From positions 1 through 17,693 of the forward strand of contig WFRI01000050.1 of the NCBI GenBank assembly GCA_015486615.1: a stretch of 17,693 bases of DNA, in the 5' to 3' direction. Shown here piece by piece: positions 1 to 9,000 of this stretch. Source of the DNA: Candidatus Omnitrophota bacterium. Lineage in GTDB: Bacteria; Omnitrophota; Gorgyraeia; Duberdicusellales; Duberdicusellaceae. Every line of letters begins with the position of its first letter. Positions within the stretch are counted from its first letter, which is position 1. The notes beneath the pieces are model-generated. The model was not told where the DNA came from. It did no database searches and saw nothing but the letters and a program-made list of their open reading frames with translations. The position numbers and the translations under genes were made by a program.

Positions 1-597
1 ATCTTTAGTTAAAACTAAGTTTTTAACCCGCAAGACATCATAGGCATTCAAATCTCCGGCGCCAATCACTCTTACTCTTTTTATATTTCTTGAACTTAAC
101 AAAACATTTTTGGGCACAGTACTATCTACAAATAGCGCAGAGCCTTTCAACTTCAGGTTATTTACGACCGCCGCAAAATCTTTAGTCTTGCCGGAGGAAA
201 AACTATCTTTCAAATTATCCAAAAATACTATTTGATTATCCGCCAATTTAGCATTAAGGGCACTTTTTAAGGCCGCTTTTTTTATTTTTTTAGGCAAAGT
301 AAGACTGACTTTTCCCGGCAAAGGCCCAAAAACAACTCCGCCCTTTATCCATAAAGGATTTCTCTTTTCGCCTACCCTTGCCTTGCCTGTGCCTTTTTGT
401 CTCCAGGGTTTTACTCCACTGCCACTTACCCGGCCGCGTGTTTTGGTTGAGGCTTTCCTTATGCTTTTTTGCCGGCCCAGATAAATATTTATAACTTGGT
501 AAAGCAGCTGCTGATTAATCTTACCGTCAAAAATATCATTGTTTAGTTCTATTTCTCCTGCGGATTTGCCCTGAATGTCTTTGAATTCCACTTTCAT
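1..597 (-). CDS. rplD: 50S ribosomal protein L4 (3' end cut off by window edge)
   Basis: L4 is an early-assembling 23S rRNA-binding protein whose extended loop lines the peptide exit tunnel; in some bacteria it also represses the S10 operon. The frame opens with ATG at 597 (MKVEFKDIQGKSAGEIELN) and runs 199 codons to the window edge without a stop. The family signature is visible: the basic loop TRGRVSGSGVKPWRQKGTG (about residues 53-71), then KARVGEKRNPLWIKGGVVFGP and the C-terminal segment NAYDVLRVKNLVLTK. The usual length is about 205-210 aa, so only a few residues are missing. It starts two bases after the rplC stop, so the two are almost certainly co-transcribed and coupled. Its own ribosome binding site is weak (AGAAGA within the rplC end), in line with coupling. 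Confidence 0.96.
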   Translation of the reverse strand, partial: MKVEFKDIQGKSAGEIELNNDIFDGKINQQLLYQVINIYLGRQKSIRKASTKTRGRVSGSGVKPWRQKGTGKARVGEKRNPLWIKGGVVFGPLPGKVSLTLPKKIKKAALKSALNAKLADNQIVFLDNLKDSFSSGKTKDFAAVVNNLKLKGSALFVDSTVPKNVLLSSRNIKRVRVIGAGDLNAYDVLRVKNLVLTKD

Positions 598-599
598 AA

Positions 600-1220
600 T
601 TAAATCTTCTTTTTAATAAACACTAATGAATTCCTATTACCCGGAATAGATCCTTTAATAAAAACTAAACTCTTCTCTGTATTAACTTTTAAAACTTCTA
701 AGTTTCGGATAGTAACTTTTTCTGCACCCATATGCCCGGGCATAGTTTTGCCTTTTACAATCCGCGAGGGGTAAGCGCTTGCTCCTGCAGAGCCTATTCT
801 TCTATGCGTAGTAGAACCGTGTGAGCCAGGCTGGCCGGCCCAATTATGCCTGCGCATTCCTCCCTGAAAACCTTTGCCTTTTGAAATACCCTGAATATCA
901 ATTTTGTCTTTTTCCTTAAGAATCTCTACGCCTATCTTTTTGCCGGTTTCCAGAGGTTCTTGAGAAATTAACTCAATTTCCCTGACAATTTTAAAATACG
1001 GAAGATTTAATTTTTTAAAATATCCTAAAAGAGGCTTCTTAATCTTCTTCTCCTTAGTCTCTTCAAAAAAGCCCATTTTAACGGTTTTCTTATCAGGATA
1101 TTCTTTAACCTCTAAAACTACACCGGGCTCTACTTCTACGACACTGACCGGCTGGGCAGAAGCATCCTCTGTAAAAAACTGCGTCATTCCTAATTTTCTG
1201 CCAATAATTCCTTTTAACAT
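600..1220 (-). CDS. rplC: 50S ribosomal protein L3
   Basis: L3 binds 23S rRNA near the peptidyl-transferase centre and is one of the first proteins to assemble. The protein is 206 aa, normal for the family. I chose ATG at 1220 because it gives the family N-terminus MLKGIIGRKLGMTQFF; the frame is open 17 codons further up, but those codons are encoded by repeat-flanking DNA and do not resemble L3. An AGAGG motif sits 9 bases before this ATG. The central signature is present around GISKGKGFQGGMRRHNWAG and GSHGSTTHRRIGSAGASA, which forms the loop that approaches the active site. It is second in the S10 operon order, but here it is separated from rpsJ by 285 bp of repeat-bearing DNA instead of a short spacer. 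Confidence 0.97.
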   Translation of the reverse strand: MLKGIIGRKLGMTQFFTEDASAQPVSVVEVEPGVVLEVKEYPDKKTVKMGFFEETKEKKIKKPLLGYFKKLNLPYFKIVREIELISQEPLETGKKIGVEILKEKDKIDIQGISKGKGFQGGMRRHNWAGQPGSHGSTTHRRIGSAGASAYPSRIVKGKTMPGHMGAEKVTIRNLEVLKVNTEKSLVFIKGSIPGNRNSLVFIKKKI

Positions 1221-1267
1221 TTTTGAAAACCTCTTTCGAACTTCGACATTAGTAAAATAACTAAAAC

Positions 1268-1428
1268 CCAATCCCGACGTTGCCCTGCGTTAAGCCGGAC
1301 CCTGTGCTGATATTGGAATGTCCAAGGTCCAAGATTGAAAGTCCAACGTCGAAGGTAAAAGCATCCGACATCCAACATACGACATTGGACATTAGTCAAA
1401 TTACCAAAAAACGACCTCAACACTCAAT
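1268..1428. repeat. Dispersed repeat element, copy A, in the rpsJ-rplC gap
   Basis: This stretch shares its first 65 bases (1268-1332) with 17368-17431; by hand alignment I count four substitutions and one single-base indel. It continues with degenerate 7-bp units: TCCAAGG, TCCAAGA, TTGAAAG, TCCAACG, TCGAAGG from 1321, then after a 1-base phase shift TCCGACA, TCCAACA, TACGACA, TTGGACA to 1391. The far end (1415-1428, CCTCAACACTCAAT) matches 17619-17632 at 13 of 14 positions. Both copies have the same orientation. The whole 1221-1505 interval has no believable gene: the open frames are translations of the heptamers. Mechanism of spread is unknown; no transposase is present. Heptamer repeats of this general kind (for example the STRR repeats of cyanobacteria) are known, but I cannot assign this one to a named family. 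Confidence 0.85.
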
Positions 1429-1457
1429 CTATTCTATAATATACTCCGAATAATAAT

Positions 1458-1498
1458 CCTGCCTGACTGGGACAGAAAATGTTTCATTTTACAGCAGG
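1458..1498. other. Nested inverted repeats downstream of rpsJ
   Basis: Between the repeat element and the rpsJ stop codon lie an outer pair CCTGC (1458-1462) / GCAGG (1494-1498) and an inner pair AAAATG (1476-1481) / CATTTT (1485-1490) with a 3-base loop. On the minus strand no U-run follows, so it is not a standard intrinsic terminator. It might be an mRNA-stabilising or processing structure, or chance. The rest of the gap from 1429 to 1505 shows nothing else recognisable. Confidence 0.3.
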
Positions 1499-1505
1499 GC
1501 CATAA

Positions 1506-1814
1506 TTAAGATTCCTGCTTAATCTCTACATCTACTCCAGCCGGAAGATTAAATTTTCTTAAAGCGTCAATAGTCTTAGCAGTAGGATTCTTAATCTCCA
1601 ACGACCTTTTATGAATAGCGCTCATAAACTGCTCCCGGGACTTTTTGTCTATATGAGGAGACCTCAGGACTGTATATACCTTCTTTTTGGTAGGAAGAGG
1701 TATAGGCCCTGATATTTCAGCGCCGGTCCGGGCAACAGTCTCTACAATTTCATGGGCTGACTGGTCTAAAATCCGGTAATCGTAAGCCTTTAATTTAATT
1801 CTGATTCTCTGCAT
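1506..1814 (-). CDS. rpsJ: 30S ribosomal protein S10 (NusE)
   Basis: S10 is a small-subunit head protein and, as NusE, links NusG on RNA polymerase to the leading ribosome; nusG lies in the same gene run. The 102-aa length is exactly typical. The sequence begins MQRIRIKLKAYDYRILDQSA and carries the conserved GPIPLPTKKKVYTVLRSPH loop (about residues 36-54) and the DALRKFNLPAGVDVEIK C-terminus. ATG at 1814 is 6 bases after the tuf stop; the ribosome binding site is weak (GGA within the tuf end), suggesting coupling to tuf. The next gene downstream, rplC, is 285 bp away across a repeat element, which is unusual for the S10 operon. Confidence 0.98.
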   Translation of the reverse strand: MQRIRIKLKAYDYRILDQSAHEIVETVARTGAEISGPIPLPTKKKVYTVLRSPHIDKKSREQFMSAIHKRSLEIKNPTAKTIDALRKFNLPAGVDVEIKQES

Positions 1815-1820
1815 AATAGT

Positions 1821-3026
1821 CTATTCCAAAATTTCAGTAATAACTCCGGCGCCAACCGTCCTGCCGCCTTCACGAATAGCAAACCGTAACTCTTTCTCCA
1901 TAGCCACAGGCACTATCAACTCTCCGGTAATTTCCACATTGTCCCCCGGCATAACCATCTCAACTCCTTCAGGCAGAGTAACTGTTCCGGTAACATCAGT
2001 TGTCCGAAAATAGAACTGCGGCCTGTATCCGGAAAAGAAAGGAGTATGCCTGCCGCCTTCTTCTTTCTTTAAAGCATAGATCTGGGCTTTAAACTTAGTA
2101 TGAGGAGTAATTGAGCCCGGTTTGGCAACAACCATACCTCTCTCAACATCCTTCTTTTCTATCCCTCTTAAAAGAAGGCCGACATTATCTCCGGCTATTC
2201 CTTCGTCTAATTCTTTCCTGAACATTTCTACTCCGGTGACAACACTCTTTTTAATCTCCTTGCGCATACCGACAATTTCTATTTCTTCACCAACTTTAAT
2301 CTTGCCTCTTTCAATTCTTCCTGTAGACACCGTACCTCTGCCGGATATTGAAAAAACATCTTCAACTGCCATCAAAAACGGCTTATCCACATCCCTTTTG
2401 GGGTCAACTATATAATCATCAACCGCCTTTATTAATTCATCTATGGCTTTGCAGTTGTCACTGTCATAATTGCCTGCTTCCATATCTTCTAAAGCCTTTA
2501 AAGCAGAACCTTTAATAATAGGGATTTTGTCTCCCGGAAATTCGTATTTGTTTAATAAATCCCTGATTTCCACTTCTACCAATTCTATTAATTCCGGATC
2601 ATCAACCTGGTCCACTTTGTTAAGAAACACTACTATTGCCGGAACATTTACCTGACGGGCAAGAAGAATATGCTCGCGGGTTTGAGGCATAGGCCCTTCT
2701 GAAGCAGCAACAACTAAAATACCGCCGTCCATTTGTGCAGCGCCGGTTATCATATTCTTTATATAATCAGCGTGGCCCGGGCAGTCTATATGGGCATAAT
2801 GCCTCTTCTCAGTCTCATACTCAACATGAGAAATATTAATGGTTAAACCTCTTTCTTTTTCTTCCGGAGCTTTGTCAATATCTTCATAATTCAAAGCCGC
2901 AGCCTGGCCTTTGTGCGCCAAATACTTAGTTATAGCAGAAGTAAGAGTAGTTTTGCCATGGTCAACATGCCCAATAGTTCCAATGTTAACATGGGGCTTA
3001 TTCCTTACAAACTTCTCCTTCGCCAT
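1821..3026 (-). CDS. tuf: Elongation factor Tu
   Basis: EF-Tu is the GTPase that delivers aminoacyl-tRNA to the ribosomal A site. The 401-aa length fits the family (about 394-400). GTPase motifs are all present: P-loop GHVDHGKT (19-26), switch I with RGLTIN including Thr62, DCPGH with the catalytic His85 (81-85), and NKVD (136-139); the two C-terminal beta-barrel domains follow to residue 401. It starts with ATG at 3026 behind the strongest ribosome binding site in the window, as expected for one of the most abundant proteins of the cell. It follows fusA by 16 bp in the str order. No second tuf is seen between tRNA-Thr and tRNA-Trp, where many bacteria carry one. Confidence 0.99.
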   Translation of the reverse strand: MAKEKFVRNKPHVNIGTIGHVDHGKTTLTSAITKYLAHKGQAAALNYEDIDKAPEEKERGLTINISHVEYETEKRHYAHIDCPGHADYIKNMITGAAQMDGGILVVAASEGPMPQTREHILLARQVNVPAIVVFLNKVDQVDDPELIELVEVEIRDLLNKYEFPGDKIPIIKGSALKALEDMEAGNYDSDNCKAIDELIKAVDDYIVDPKRDVDKPFLMAVEDVFSISGRGTVSTGRIERGKIKVGEEIEIVGMRKEIKKSVVTGVEMFRKELDEGIAGDNVGLLLRGIEKKDVERGMVVAKPGSITPHTKFKAQIYALKKEEGGRHTPFFSGYRPQFYFRTTDVTGTVTLPEGVEMVMPGDNVEITGELIVPVAMEKELRFAIREGGRTVGAGVITEILE

Positions 3027-3030
3027 AATA

Positions 3031-3040
3031 CACCTCCTTT
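3031..3040 (-). promoter_or_regulatory. Near-perfect Shine-Dalgarno of tuf
   Basis: On the minus strand the bases read AAAGGAGGTG, ten bases that match the complement of the usual 16S rRNA 3' end almost completely, 4 bases before the tuf ATG. It is the strongest such site seen in the window and probably lets EF-Tu be translated more heavily than its operon partners. Confidence 0.9.
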
Positions 3041-3042
3041 AC

Positions 3043-5100
3043 TTATTTTCCCGATATTTTTACTGCTATATTCTCAGGAACCTTAGCATAATAAGCAGGT
3101 TCCATAGTATAAACCCCCCGGCCCTGGCTGATATTCCTTAAAATATCCGCATACCCAAACAATTCGCTTAAAGGCGCGTCTGCACGGATTAATTTAACGT
3201 TAGATTTGTCTTCAATGGAATAAATTTTTGCCCGCCGGGAATTTAAATCTCCAATAATTGTGCTTAAATATTCCAAAGGAGATATTATTTCCAATTTCAT
3301 AATCGGTTCTAACAAAACAGCAGATGCCTTACGCAAACCGTCATTAAAAGCAAGACTGGCCGCCATTTCAAATGCCAATGAAGAAGAATCAACCTCATGG
3401 TAAGATCCGTCAATTAAAGAAACCTTCACATTCGTAACAGGATATCCTGCCAGAACTCCGTTTTTAGAAGCCTCCAATATTCCGGTTTTTACCGCAGGAA
3501 TAAATTCCTGAGGGATTGCACCTCCTTTAATATTATTTTCAAACTCTATATCCCCGGACTCTATCGGTTCTATAACAATAACTACGTGCCCATACTGGCC
3601 ATGCCCGCCAGTCTGCTGAATGAACTTGCCTACACTGGATACTTTTTTAGTAATAGTTTCCCTGTAAGCAACCTGCGGTTTACCCACATGAACACCTATT
3701 TTAAATTCCCGCAGCAATCTGTCAATCGCTATTTCCAAATGCAGCTGGCCCATCCCGGAAATTAAAGTCTGGCCGGTCTCTTTATCATAACCTACGTAAA
3801 ATGAAGGGTCCTCTTCAGACAGTTTCTTTAAGGCGTAAGACAATTTTTCCTGGTCTGCTTTTACTTTCGGCTCTATAGCCATAGAAATAACCGGCTCAGG
3901 AAATTTCATCTCCTCTAAAGTTATAATATCTTTGCTGTCGCATAAAGTATCGCCTGTCTTGGATTTTTTTAATCCCAGCAGGCAAACTATATCTCCGCAA
4001 AACGCCTCGTCTATTATCTGCTGTTTGTTAGCATGCATTCTAACTATTTTATTTACTCTTTCCTGCACTTTTCTAACTGCATTATATACATAATCGCCCG
4101 ACTTAATTTTTCCGGAATAAACACGAACATAATTTAACTTACCCACATAAGGGTCAGTGCTGACTTTAAAACACAAACCGCAGAAAGAAGACTGAGTTGT
4201 TATCTTTCTTTCAACAGTATCATTGTTTTCATCCCTGCCGCGCACCGTCTTTAAATCCAAAGGCGAAGGAAGATACCTGCATATGCCGTCTAAAAGCATT
4301 TGCACGCCTTTATTCTTCAGAGAGCTGCCCAAAAACACCGGCACAAGTTTATTCGCCAGAGTCGCCTTTCTTATAGCCGCTATAATAGCAGGCTCAGGAA
4401 TTTCTTTACCCTCGACAAACCTCTCCATAATTTTATCGTCAACTTCAGCCAAAGTCTCTATTAAATGTTCTTTATATAAAGTCAAATCCTCCTGAATATC
4501 AACAGGCACATCAACATATTCAAACTCTATACCCTCTGCATCTTTATAAACTGCCATTTTCTCTTTTAAAATATCTATTATGGCATAAAACTCATCATTC
4601 TTAAAATAAGGCAACTGCAAAATTAAAGGATTAGCACCTAACTTTTGCTTCATTTGTTCTACGCAGCCAAAAAAATCAGCGCCAATTTTGTCCATCTTAT
4701 TAACGAAAGCCAGGCGGGAAACATTATATTTATCGGCCTGATGCCAAACTGTTTCCGATTGAGGTTCAACCCCTCCCTGAGCACAGAATACAGCCACTGC
4801 CCCATCCAAAACCTTTAATGACCTCTCTACTTCCACAGTAAAATCAACATGCCCGGGAGTATCTATTATATTTATCTGGTAATTTTTCCAAGAACAGTTA
4901 GTCGCAGCGGCAGTAATAGTAATACCTCTTTCTTTCTCCTGCACCATCCAGTCAGTAGTAGTAGTGCCCTCATCTACTTCGCCTATGCGGTGAGTCCTGC
5001 CCGTATAAAAAAGCACCCTTTCTGTAGTAGTAGTTTTGCCAGCATCAATATGGGCTATAAAACCAATATTTCTTATTTTTTCTACGCCTTTGTCATCCAT
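3043..5100 (-). CDS. fusA: Elongation factor G
   Basis: EF-G is the GTPase that drives tRNA-mRNA translocation and, with ribosome recycling factor, splits the ribosome. Motifs counted from the ATG at 5100: AHIDAGKT P-loop (16-23), RGITITAAAT switch region, DTPGH (80-84) and NKMD (134-137), followed by domains II-V (the GGAIPQEFIPAV region and the C-terminal GYADILRNISQGRG) to a total of 685 aa. The start is uncertain: ATG at 5100, ATG at 5112 and TTG at 5127 are in one frame. I prefer 5100 because it leaves about ten residues before the conserved RNIG, as in other EF-Gs, and has a GGA six bases upstream; an AAGG lies 11 bases before the TTG. rpsG lies upstream and tuf downstream, the standard str order. 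I cannot tell whether this is the only fusA of the genome. Confidence 0.97.
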   Translation of the reverse strand: MDDKGVEKIRNIGFIAHIDAGKTTTTERVLFYTGRTHRIGEVDEGTTTTDWMVQEKERGITITAAATNCSWKNYQINIIDTPGHVDFTVEVERSLKVLDGAVAVFCAQGGVEPQSETVWHQADKYNVSRLAFVNKMDKIGADFFGCVEQMKQKLGANPLILQLPYFKNDEFYAIIDILKEKMAVYKDAEGIEFEYVDVPVDIQEDLTLYKEHLIETLAEVDDKIMERFVEGKEIPEPAIIAAIRKATLANKLVPVFLGSSLKNKGVQMLLDGICRYLPSPLDLKTVRGRDENNDTVERKITTQSSFCGLCFKVSTDPYVGKLNYVRVYSGKIKSGDYVYNAVRKVQERVNKIVRMHANKQQIIDEAFCGDIVCLLGLKKSKTGDTLCDSKDIITLEEMKFPEPVISMAIEPKVKADQEKLSYALKKLSEEDPSFYVGYDKETGQTLISGMGQLHLEIAIDRLLREFKIGVHVGKPQVAYRETITKKVSSVGKFIQQTGGHGQYGHVVIVIEPIESGDIEFENNIKGGAIPQEFIPAVKTGILEASKNGVLAGYPVTNVKVSLIDGSYHEVDSSSLAFEMAASLAFNDGLRKASAVLLEPIMKLEIISPLEYLSTIIGDLNSRRAKIYSIEDKSNVKLIRADAPLSELFGYADILRNISQGRGVYTMEPAYYAKVPENIAVKISGK

Positions 5101-5154
5101 ACTCTTTCCCATCTGCACTGTTTTCAATTCTCATCCCGCCTTTCTAAAGATGGT

Positions 5155-5622
5155 TCAAAACTTAAAATGCGCAAAAGCCTTGTTAGCCTCTGCCATTTTA
5201 TGAGTATCATCCCTCTTTTTGATAATAGAGCCCTCGCCTTTATAAGCGCTGATTAATTCTTCTGCTAATTTAACATACATAGGCTTGCCTTTTTTAGCCC
5301 GGGCAGTATCCCGTATCCAGCGCATAGCAATAGAATAGCCTCTCTCTTCATCAACCTCTACAGGAACCTGGTAAGTGGCTCCGCCAATTCTGCGGGGCTT
5401 TACCGCAATTCTGGGCCGGGCATTATCTACAGCCTTTAAAAATATTTTCACCGGATCGCCCTTCAACCGTTCACTAACCATTCTGAAACAACTATAAATT
5501 ATTTTCTGGGCAACGCTCTTCTTGCCTTTTTTCATTATTAAATTTATAAATTTGCCCACTATTTCCGAATTAAAATACGGATCAATCTGCACTTTCCTTT
5601 TTTCAAACCTTCTTTTCCTCAT
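5155..5622 (-). CDS. rpsG: 30S ribosomal protein S7
   Basis: S7 nucleates assembly of the 30S head by binding the 3' major domain of 16S rRNA and contacts the E-site tRNA. The protein is 155 aa, the normal length. It begins MRKRRFEKRKVQIDPYFNSE and carries the family features LINLIMKKGKK-like helix (about residues 27-36), KPRRIGGATYQVPVEV (the beta hairpin at about 76-91) and WIRDTARAKKG. ATG at 5622 is preceded by AAAGGAAG and lies 11 bp after the rpsL stop. In E. coli, S7 represses its own operon through a site in the rpsL-rpsG spacer; here that spacer is too short for that structure. Confidence 0.98.
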   Translation of the reverse strand: MRKRRFEKRKVQIDPYFNSEIVGKFINLIMKKGKKSVAQKIIYSCFRMVSERLKGDPVKIFLKAVDNARPRIAVKPRRIGGATYQVPVEVDEERGYSIAMRWIRDTARAKKGKPMYVKLAEELISAYKGEGSIIKKRDDTHKMAEANKAFAHFKF

Positions 5623-5633
5623 TTAATCTTCCT

Positions 5634-6008
5634 TTATTGTTTAGGTTTTTTTGCCCCGTATTTAGACCTTGCTTTTTTTCTATTAGCAACTCCCTGAGTG
5701 TCTAAAGTCCCGCGGATAATATGATAACGCACCCCCGGCAAATCTTTAACCCTGCCCCCGCGGACTAAAACTATTGAGTGTTCCTGCAAATTATGCCCCT
5801 CTCCGGGAATATAAGCAGTAACTTCATATTTATTCGTAAGCCGCACTCTGGCAACCTTACGCAAAGCAGAATTAGGCTTTTTGGGAGTCATCGTCCTAAC
5901 CTGCAGGCAGACCCCTCTCTTTTGCGGGCATTTTTGCAAAACCGGAGATTTGCTTTTAGCCGGCTTTGACTTTCTCGACTTGCGTATCAACTGCGCTATT
6001 GTCGGCAT
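5634..6008 (-). CDS. rpsL: 30S ribosomal protein S12
   Basis: S12 sits at the decoding centre and controls translational accuracy. From ATG at 6008 the product is 124 aa, the normal size, and starts with the family N-terminus MPTIAQLIRKSRKSK; five further in-frame codons upstream from a TTG do not fit. Lys43 and Lys88, the classical streptomycin-resistance positions, have the wild-type residue (TPKKPNSALRK; GGRVKDLPGVRYH), and the methylthiolated aspartate position is Asp89. Its first 17 codons plus two bases lie inside the end of rpoC in another frame (53-bp overlap), so the same DNA encodes the C-terminus of beta' and the N-terminus of S12. This fuses the rpoBC and str gene runs and predicts translational coupling. 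Confidence 0.98.
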   Translation of the reverse strand: MPTIAQLIRKSRKSKPAKSKSPVLQKCPQKRGVCLQVRTMTPKKPNSALRKVARVRLTNKYEVTAYIPGEGHNLQEHSIVLVRGGRVKDLPGVRYHIIRGTLDTQGVANRKKARSKYGAKKPKQ

Positions 6009-9000
6009 TCTTAACCACCTCAATCTTTCTATGGCCGGGAAATCCGGTGCCAGCCGGAATTAAATGACCAGCAATGACATTTTCCTTTAATCCTAACAGA
6101 TAATCCTCTCTGCCTGCAGCAGCCGATTCAGTAAGAACACGGGTAGTTTCCTGAAAGCTCGCCGCAGAAATAAAGCTTTTAGTAGCCAAAGATGCTTTGG
6201 TAATCCCTAAAAGAAGCGGAGTAGCAGACGCCGGCCTGCCGCCTTTTTTTACTACTCGTTCATTTTCTTTCCTGAAATCCCATTTATCAACTGCCTGAGC
6301 CGGCAGAAAATTAGTATCGCCGGGATTAATAATCCTGACTTTCTTAAGCATTTCCCGAATAATAAGTTCTATATGCTTGTCATTGATTTTCACTCCCTGC
6401 AGCCGGTAAACCTCCTGAACTTCATTAACTAAATATTCCTGCAGGACTTTATCGCCGCAGACTCTCAAAATATCCTGCAAAACAATAGGCCCGTCTGTTA
6501 ACTGCTGGCCTGCATAAACTTTATCGCCTTTGTAAACAATTGGATGCTTGCCAGCCGGAATAACATACTCTTTTTTCATACCTGTGGGAGAAGTAACTAT
6601 AAGTTCCCTTTCACCGGATTTGCCCTGGCTAAACTCTACAAACCCTTCTATTTCACTGATTATTGCGGGATTTTTAGGTTTGCGCGTTTCAAAGAGTTCT
6701 GCAACTCTGGGAAGGCCGCCGGTAATATCACGGGTTTTTACAATCAAACGGGGAATTTTTGCCAGCATATCTCCCGCTTCTACATTAGAGTTATTTTCTA
6801 CAATAATATGCGCGGCTGTAGGAATTGGGTATATACCTAAAACATCGTCAGTCTCACTTAAAATAACTATCTGCGGATGATAATCACCCTTGAATTCTAC
6901 AACAACCCGCTCAGTTTTATTAGTAGCAAGGTTTAATTCCTCCTGGATAGTAATACCATCAATTAGGTCTTCATAGCGGGCCTTTCCTTTTACTTCAGTA
7001 AGAATAGGTATTGAATAAGGGTCCCAACGGACAAAGACCTCGCCTTTCTTAACAGCAGCGCCGTCTTCTAAAGATATAACTGCGCCCTGAGGCACAGGGT
7101 TGCGCTGAATCTCTTTCAATTTATCGTCAAAAATTCCTACCATTCCGTTTCTGTTTAAAACTATAAAACCTTCTTTTTTCTTTATCACTTTTACGTTGTG
7201 ATATTTAATAGTGCCTTTCTCTTTGGCTTTAATAGTAGATTTCTCCGCCACTCTGGAAGCCGTGCCGCCGATATGGAAAGTTCTCATAGTAAGCTGTGTC
7301 CCCGGCTCGCCAATAGACTGGGCAGCAATAATGCCCACAGCCTGGCCGACCTCAACAATCTTGCCTGTAGCCAAATCTCTGCCATAACATTTTGCGCAAA
7401 CACCTCTTTCAGATTCACAAGTAAGCACGCTTCTTATCCTAATCTTCTCTATGCCTAATTTTTCTATTTTATCAGCAATCTCCTCTGTAATCTCTTCGCC
7501 GGAACGGACAACAACTTCATCAGTTACTACATCCACAACATTATCCAGGGCAACTCTTCCCACAATCCTGTCTTTCAAACTAACCACCACTTCATCACCC
7601 TCAACTATCGGCGAAAGAGTAATTCCGTTTACTGTGCCGCAGTCTTCTTCAACGACAATAACTTCCTGGGCAACATCCACCAGCCTGCGGGTAAGGTATC
7701 CGGCATCTGCAGTTTTCAGAGCAGTATCTGCCAAACCTTTTCTTGCTCCGTGAGTGGAAATAAAATATTCTAAAACCGAAAGCCCCTCTCTGAAATTAGA
7801 GGTAATCGGGGTTTCAATAATTTCTCCGGAAGGCTTAGCCATAAGCCCGCGCATTCCTGCCAACTGGCGCATCTGAAGTTTGGAGCCTCTGGCTCCGGAA
7901 TCTGCCATCATATATATCGGATTAAACTTATCCAAACTTTTAAACGTATAATCGGAAACCCTGTCTGTTGTCCTCGTCCAAATATCTACGATTTTATTGT
8001 GGCGTTCTCTTTCTGTAATAATACCTTTATTATACTGGTCTTCTACTTTAGCCAGTTCTTTATAAGCATCCTGCAGGCAGTCCTGCTTTTCTTTGGGTAT
8101 TTTTAAATCAGCGATAGATATGCTTACTCCGCCGACAGTAGCATATTTAAACCCTAATTCTTTAAGTTCGTCCAAAAGTTCTATAGTCTTTTTATGGCCA
8201 AACTTTTTATAACAGGAAGTTACTACATTAGTAACTTTCTTCTTGCTTAATATTTCATTAACATAACCAAAGCCTTCCGGCAAAACTGAATTAAAGATAA
8301 CTCTGCCTACTGTAGTATCTATTATCTTATATTCCTGTCCGTCTTTTACTCTTACTTTAATTAAAGCATGTAAATCAACAGAGCCTTCCTGATAAGCAGT
8401 AAAAACTTCATCCGGACCGGAAAAAATAATGCCTTCGCCTTTTGCTCCTTTCTTCTCCACAGTTAAATACCTTAAGCCTAAAATAATATCCTGAGTAGGC
8501 GCAACAATCGGTCTTCCGTCAGCCGGAGAAAAAATATTATTAGCAGAAAGCATCATAATCCGCGCCTCTGTCTGAGACTCCAAAGATAAAGGCACATGCA
8601 CAGCCATTTGGTCGCCGTCAAAATCAGCATTAAAAGGCGGGCAGACCAAAGGATGCAATTTTATTGCCTTGCCTTCTACTAATTTAGGAAAGAACGCCTG
8701 TATGCTAAGCCGGTGAAGCGTCGGGGCACGATTGAGAAAAATCGGGTGGTCTTTGATAACCTCTTCTAAAATATCCCATACTTCAACCCTGGCACGCTCT
8801 ACCATTCTCCGGGCGCCTTTTATACTATGGACAAAACCTTTTTCTCTTAATTTTTTAATAATAAAAGGCTCAAATAACTCCAGAGCCATATATTTAGGTA
8901 TGCCGCATTCATATATTTTTAGATTCGGGCCTACGACAATTACGCTTCTTCCGGAATAGTCAACTCTTTTACCCAATAGATTCTGCCTAAACCTGCCCTG

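Noticed and set aside
1214..1423. Open frame of 69 codons on the minus strand between rpsJ and rplC
   Set aside because: It begins at a TTG with no ribosome binding site, is a translation of the heptamer repeats, and ends 7 bases inside rplC; no protein family is recognisable.
1435..1440. Plus-strand TATAAT in the rpsJ-rplC gap
   Set aside because: No -35 box at a workable distance and no plus-strand gene downstream.
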